Source: JACAEY01 sp049700155
GTDB taxonomy: Bacteria; Nitrospirota; Thermodesulfovibrionia; Thermodesulfovibrionales; SM23-35
Direction: 5' to 3'
Assembly (NCBI GenBank): GCA_049700155.1
Contig: JBNAVX010000132.1
Span: forward strand, 1-6,350
Length of the DNA stretch: 6,350 bases
The notes below the pieces were generated by a model. It ran no database searches. It was not told the origin of the DNA and worked only from the letters and a program-made list of their open reading frames with translations. Below, piece by piece: positions 5,460 to 6,350 of this stretch; position 1 is the first letter of the stretch; the number at the start of each line of letters is the position of its first letter. Both the position numbers and the translations under genes were made by a program.

Positions 5460-6206
5460 TTAGCTCGTTGGTTTTTCTGCATTTTTTGCTTTTATTGCAG
5501 CGTATAACTCAGCAGCATATGTTTTATTAGACTTTTTTAGGAGTTCATATTCCTTCATAGCATTTTCGATGTCACCCAATTCAACATAAAGCATGCCAAG
5601 ATTTCCTCGTGCTTTATCATAGTCAGGCTTAGTGCGAATAGCTTCTTTGAAATTCTCTATCGCTTTTTGGCTGTCCCCTAAGTCTTTATAGAGAAATCCC
5701 AGATTGCAATATGTTACTGAGGATTTTGGATCTAGTCGAATAGCTTCTTCGTATGATTTTATTGCCTCTTTCGTGTACCCTGCTTTGTCATAAGCTAACC
5801 CGAGGTTAAAATGAGCCTCGGCAGAATTCGGTTTTAATCGGACGGTGTCTTTATAGCATTCTATTGCCTTAGCATAATCGCCAGCAAGATAAAAGGCACG
5901 CCCTGGATTTTTTGCCCCTATATACCACAATGAACCATACAATGATGCAGGAATCCAAAGTAGGTTAAGTGGAAAAATTATGCTTGCTAAACCAAGAATG
6001 AATGACGCAGGTAACATCCAAAGCAGATGGAATGGCGATAAAGACATAACCGGTATGATTATTACCGCAACTGCAGCAAGTAACGCATGCACTTCAAATG
6101 TGTGTTCTGAGGCTTGCTCATTTTTAGCTTTTTGACGTATATTAAAGCCTTGAGCAATAGCCCATATAACACCTAGCACCCAAATAATTATACCAATGAT
6201 CTGCAT
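5460..6206 (-). CDS. Membrane-anchored TPR protein, likely integron cassette cargo
   Basis: 248 residues. The N-terminal part is membrane-embedded: a hydrophobic segment at 3-20, a short basic loop, then two or three segments between about 41 and 96. From about residue 100 it carries tetratricopeptide repeats: a first unit 100-127, then 128-161, 162-195 and 196-226, each with the A-x-x-x-Y/F-L-G-x-A/L-Y pattern and closing D/K-P turns. TPRs are protein-binding scaffolds, so it probably holds a partner at the membrane; no enzymatic motif is seen. AAGGAG (minus strand, 6222-6217) precedes the ATG by ten bases. The stop lies 65 bases before an attC-like site in the same orientation, which is how cassette genes are arranged. 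A promoter candidate lies upstream (6279-6308). Function and partner are unknown. Confidence 0.85.
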   Translation of the reverse strand: MQIIGIIIWVLGVIWAIAQGFNIRQKAKNEQASEHTFEVHALLAAVAVIIIPVMSLSPFHLLWMLPASFILGLASIIFPLNLLWIPASLYGSLWYIGAKNPGRAFYLAGDYAKAIECYKDTVRLKPNSAEAHFNLGLAYDKAGYTKEAIKSYEEAIRLDPKSSVTYCNLGFLYKDLGDSQKAIENFKEAIRTKPDYDKARGNLGMLYVELGDIENAMKEYELLKKSNKTYAAELYAAIKAKNAEKPTS

Positions 6207-6277
6207 TACTGTTATTCTCCTTCCATTCTGCCGGACATTTGAACCAAGGATTTGAGCTCAATATTGCACAATAAATT

Positions 6278-6292
6278 AATAATGCCATTATT
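6278..6292. promoter_or_regulatory. Palindrome overlapping the TPR gene promoter, possible operator
   Basis: AATAATG, one base, CATTATT form a perfect 7+1+7 inverted repeat. It covers the putative -10 and the end of the spacer of the minus-strand promoter, the position of a repressor operator. AT-rich palindromes of this size can arise by chance. Confidence 0.35.
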
Positions 6293-6308
6293 CTCTAGGT
6301 ATTGTCAA
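6279..6308 (-). promoter_or_regulatory. Candidate sigma-70 promoter for the TPR gene
   Basis: On the minus strand, a perfect -35 TTGACA (6308-6303), an 18-base spacer and CATTAT (6284-6279, four of six matches) lie about 70 bases before the TPR start codon. It is the only good -35 in the upstream region. Confidence 0.5.
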
Positions 6309-6350
6309 GTCTTTTATGCAAATTCTCTTAAGGGCTCTATTCTCAATGGT

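Overview
The window looks like a chromosomal piece of an AT-rich, probably anaerobic bacterium. The gene content (futalosine-pathway menaquinone synthesis, a LipM/LplA-type lipoyl-attachment enzyme, a divergent MoaE-like protein, a DeoC aldolase and a secreted zinc phospholipase C-like protein) and the flavour of the proteins suggest Nitrospirota (Thermodesulfovibrio-like) or a neighbouring deep lineage. That placement is inference; no rRNA or other taxonomic marker is present.

Layout. Bases 1-18 form a perfect GC-rich hairpin, either the terminator of the next gene or the right end of an IS200/IS605-type element. A minus-strand mqnA-like gene (51-920) follows and contains a heptanucleotide microsatellite inside its reading frame. 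A 304-base divergent spacer (921-1224) holds a long imperfect inverted repeat. Then comes a plus-strand run of five closely spaced genes: lipoyl/octanoyl transferase (1225-2007), MoaE-like protein with degraded catalytic residues (2037-2387), class IV PLP aminotransferase (2442-3332), deoC (3334-4017) and a 72-residue coiled-coil protein whose TTG start overlaps the deoC stop (4014-4232). The aminotransferase lacks a Shine-Dalgarno but has a perfect extended -10 just before its ATG, so it may also start its own leaderless transcript. A convergent minus-strand gene (4250-5047) encodes an exported protein with the complete nine-ligand metal set of bacterial zinc-dependent phospholipase C.

The last part is the accessory region. 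At 5313-5394 there is an integron attC-like recombination site: inverted R boxes, unpaired central spacers, L boxes with one extrahelical base, and a long stem. It is oriented on the minus strand and sits just after the minus-strand gene at 5460-6206, which encodes a membrane-anchored TPR protein. Gene plus attC is the structure of an integron gene cassette. The gene has a good Shine-Dalgarno and its own candidate promoter with an overlapping palindrome. No integrase gene or second attC is visible, so this may be a lone cassette, a CALIN (attC cluster without integrase) or the edge of an array that continues past the window.

How the genes work together: mqnA, the lipoyl transferase, the aminotransferase, deoC and the MoaE-like gene are unrelated housekeeping functions that share a transcription unit rather than a pathway. 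The TPR cassette is the clearest candidate for acquired, undescribed function.
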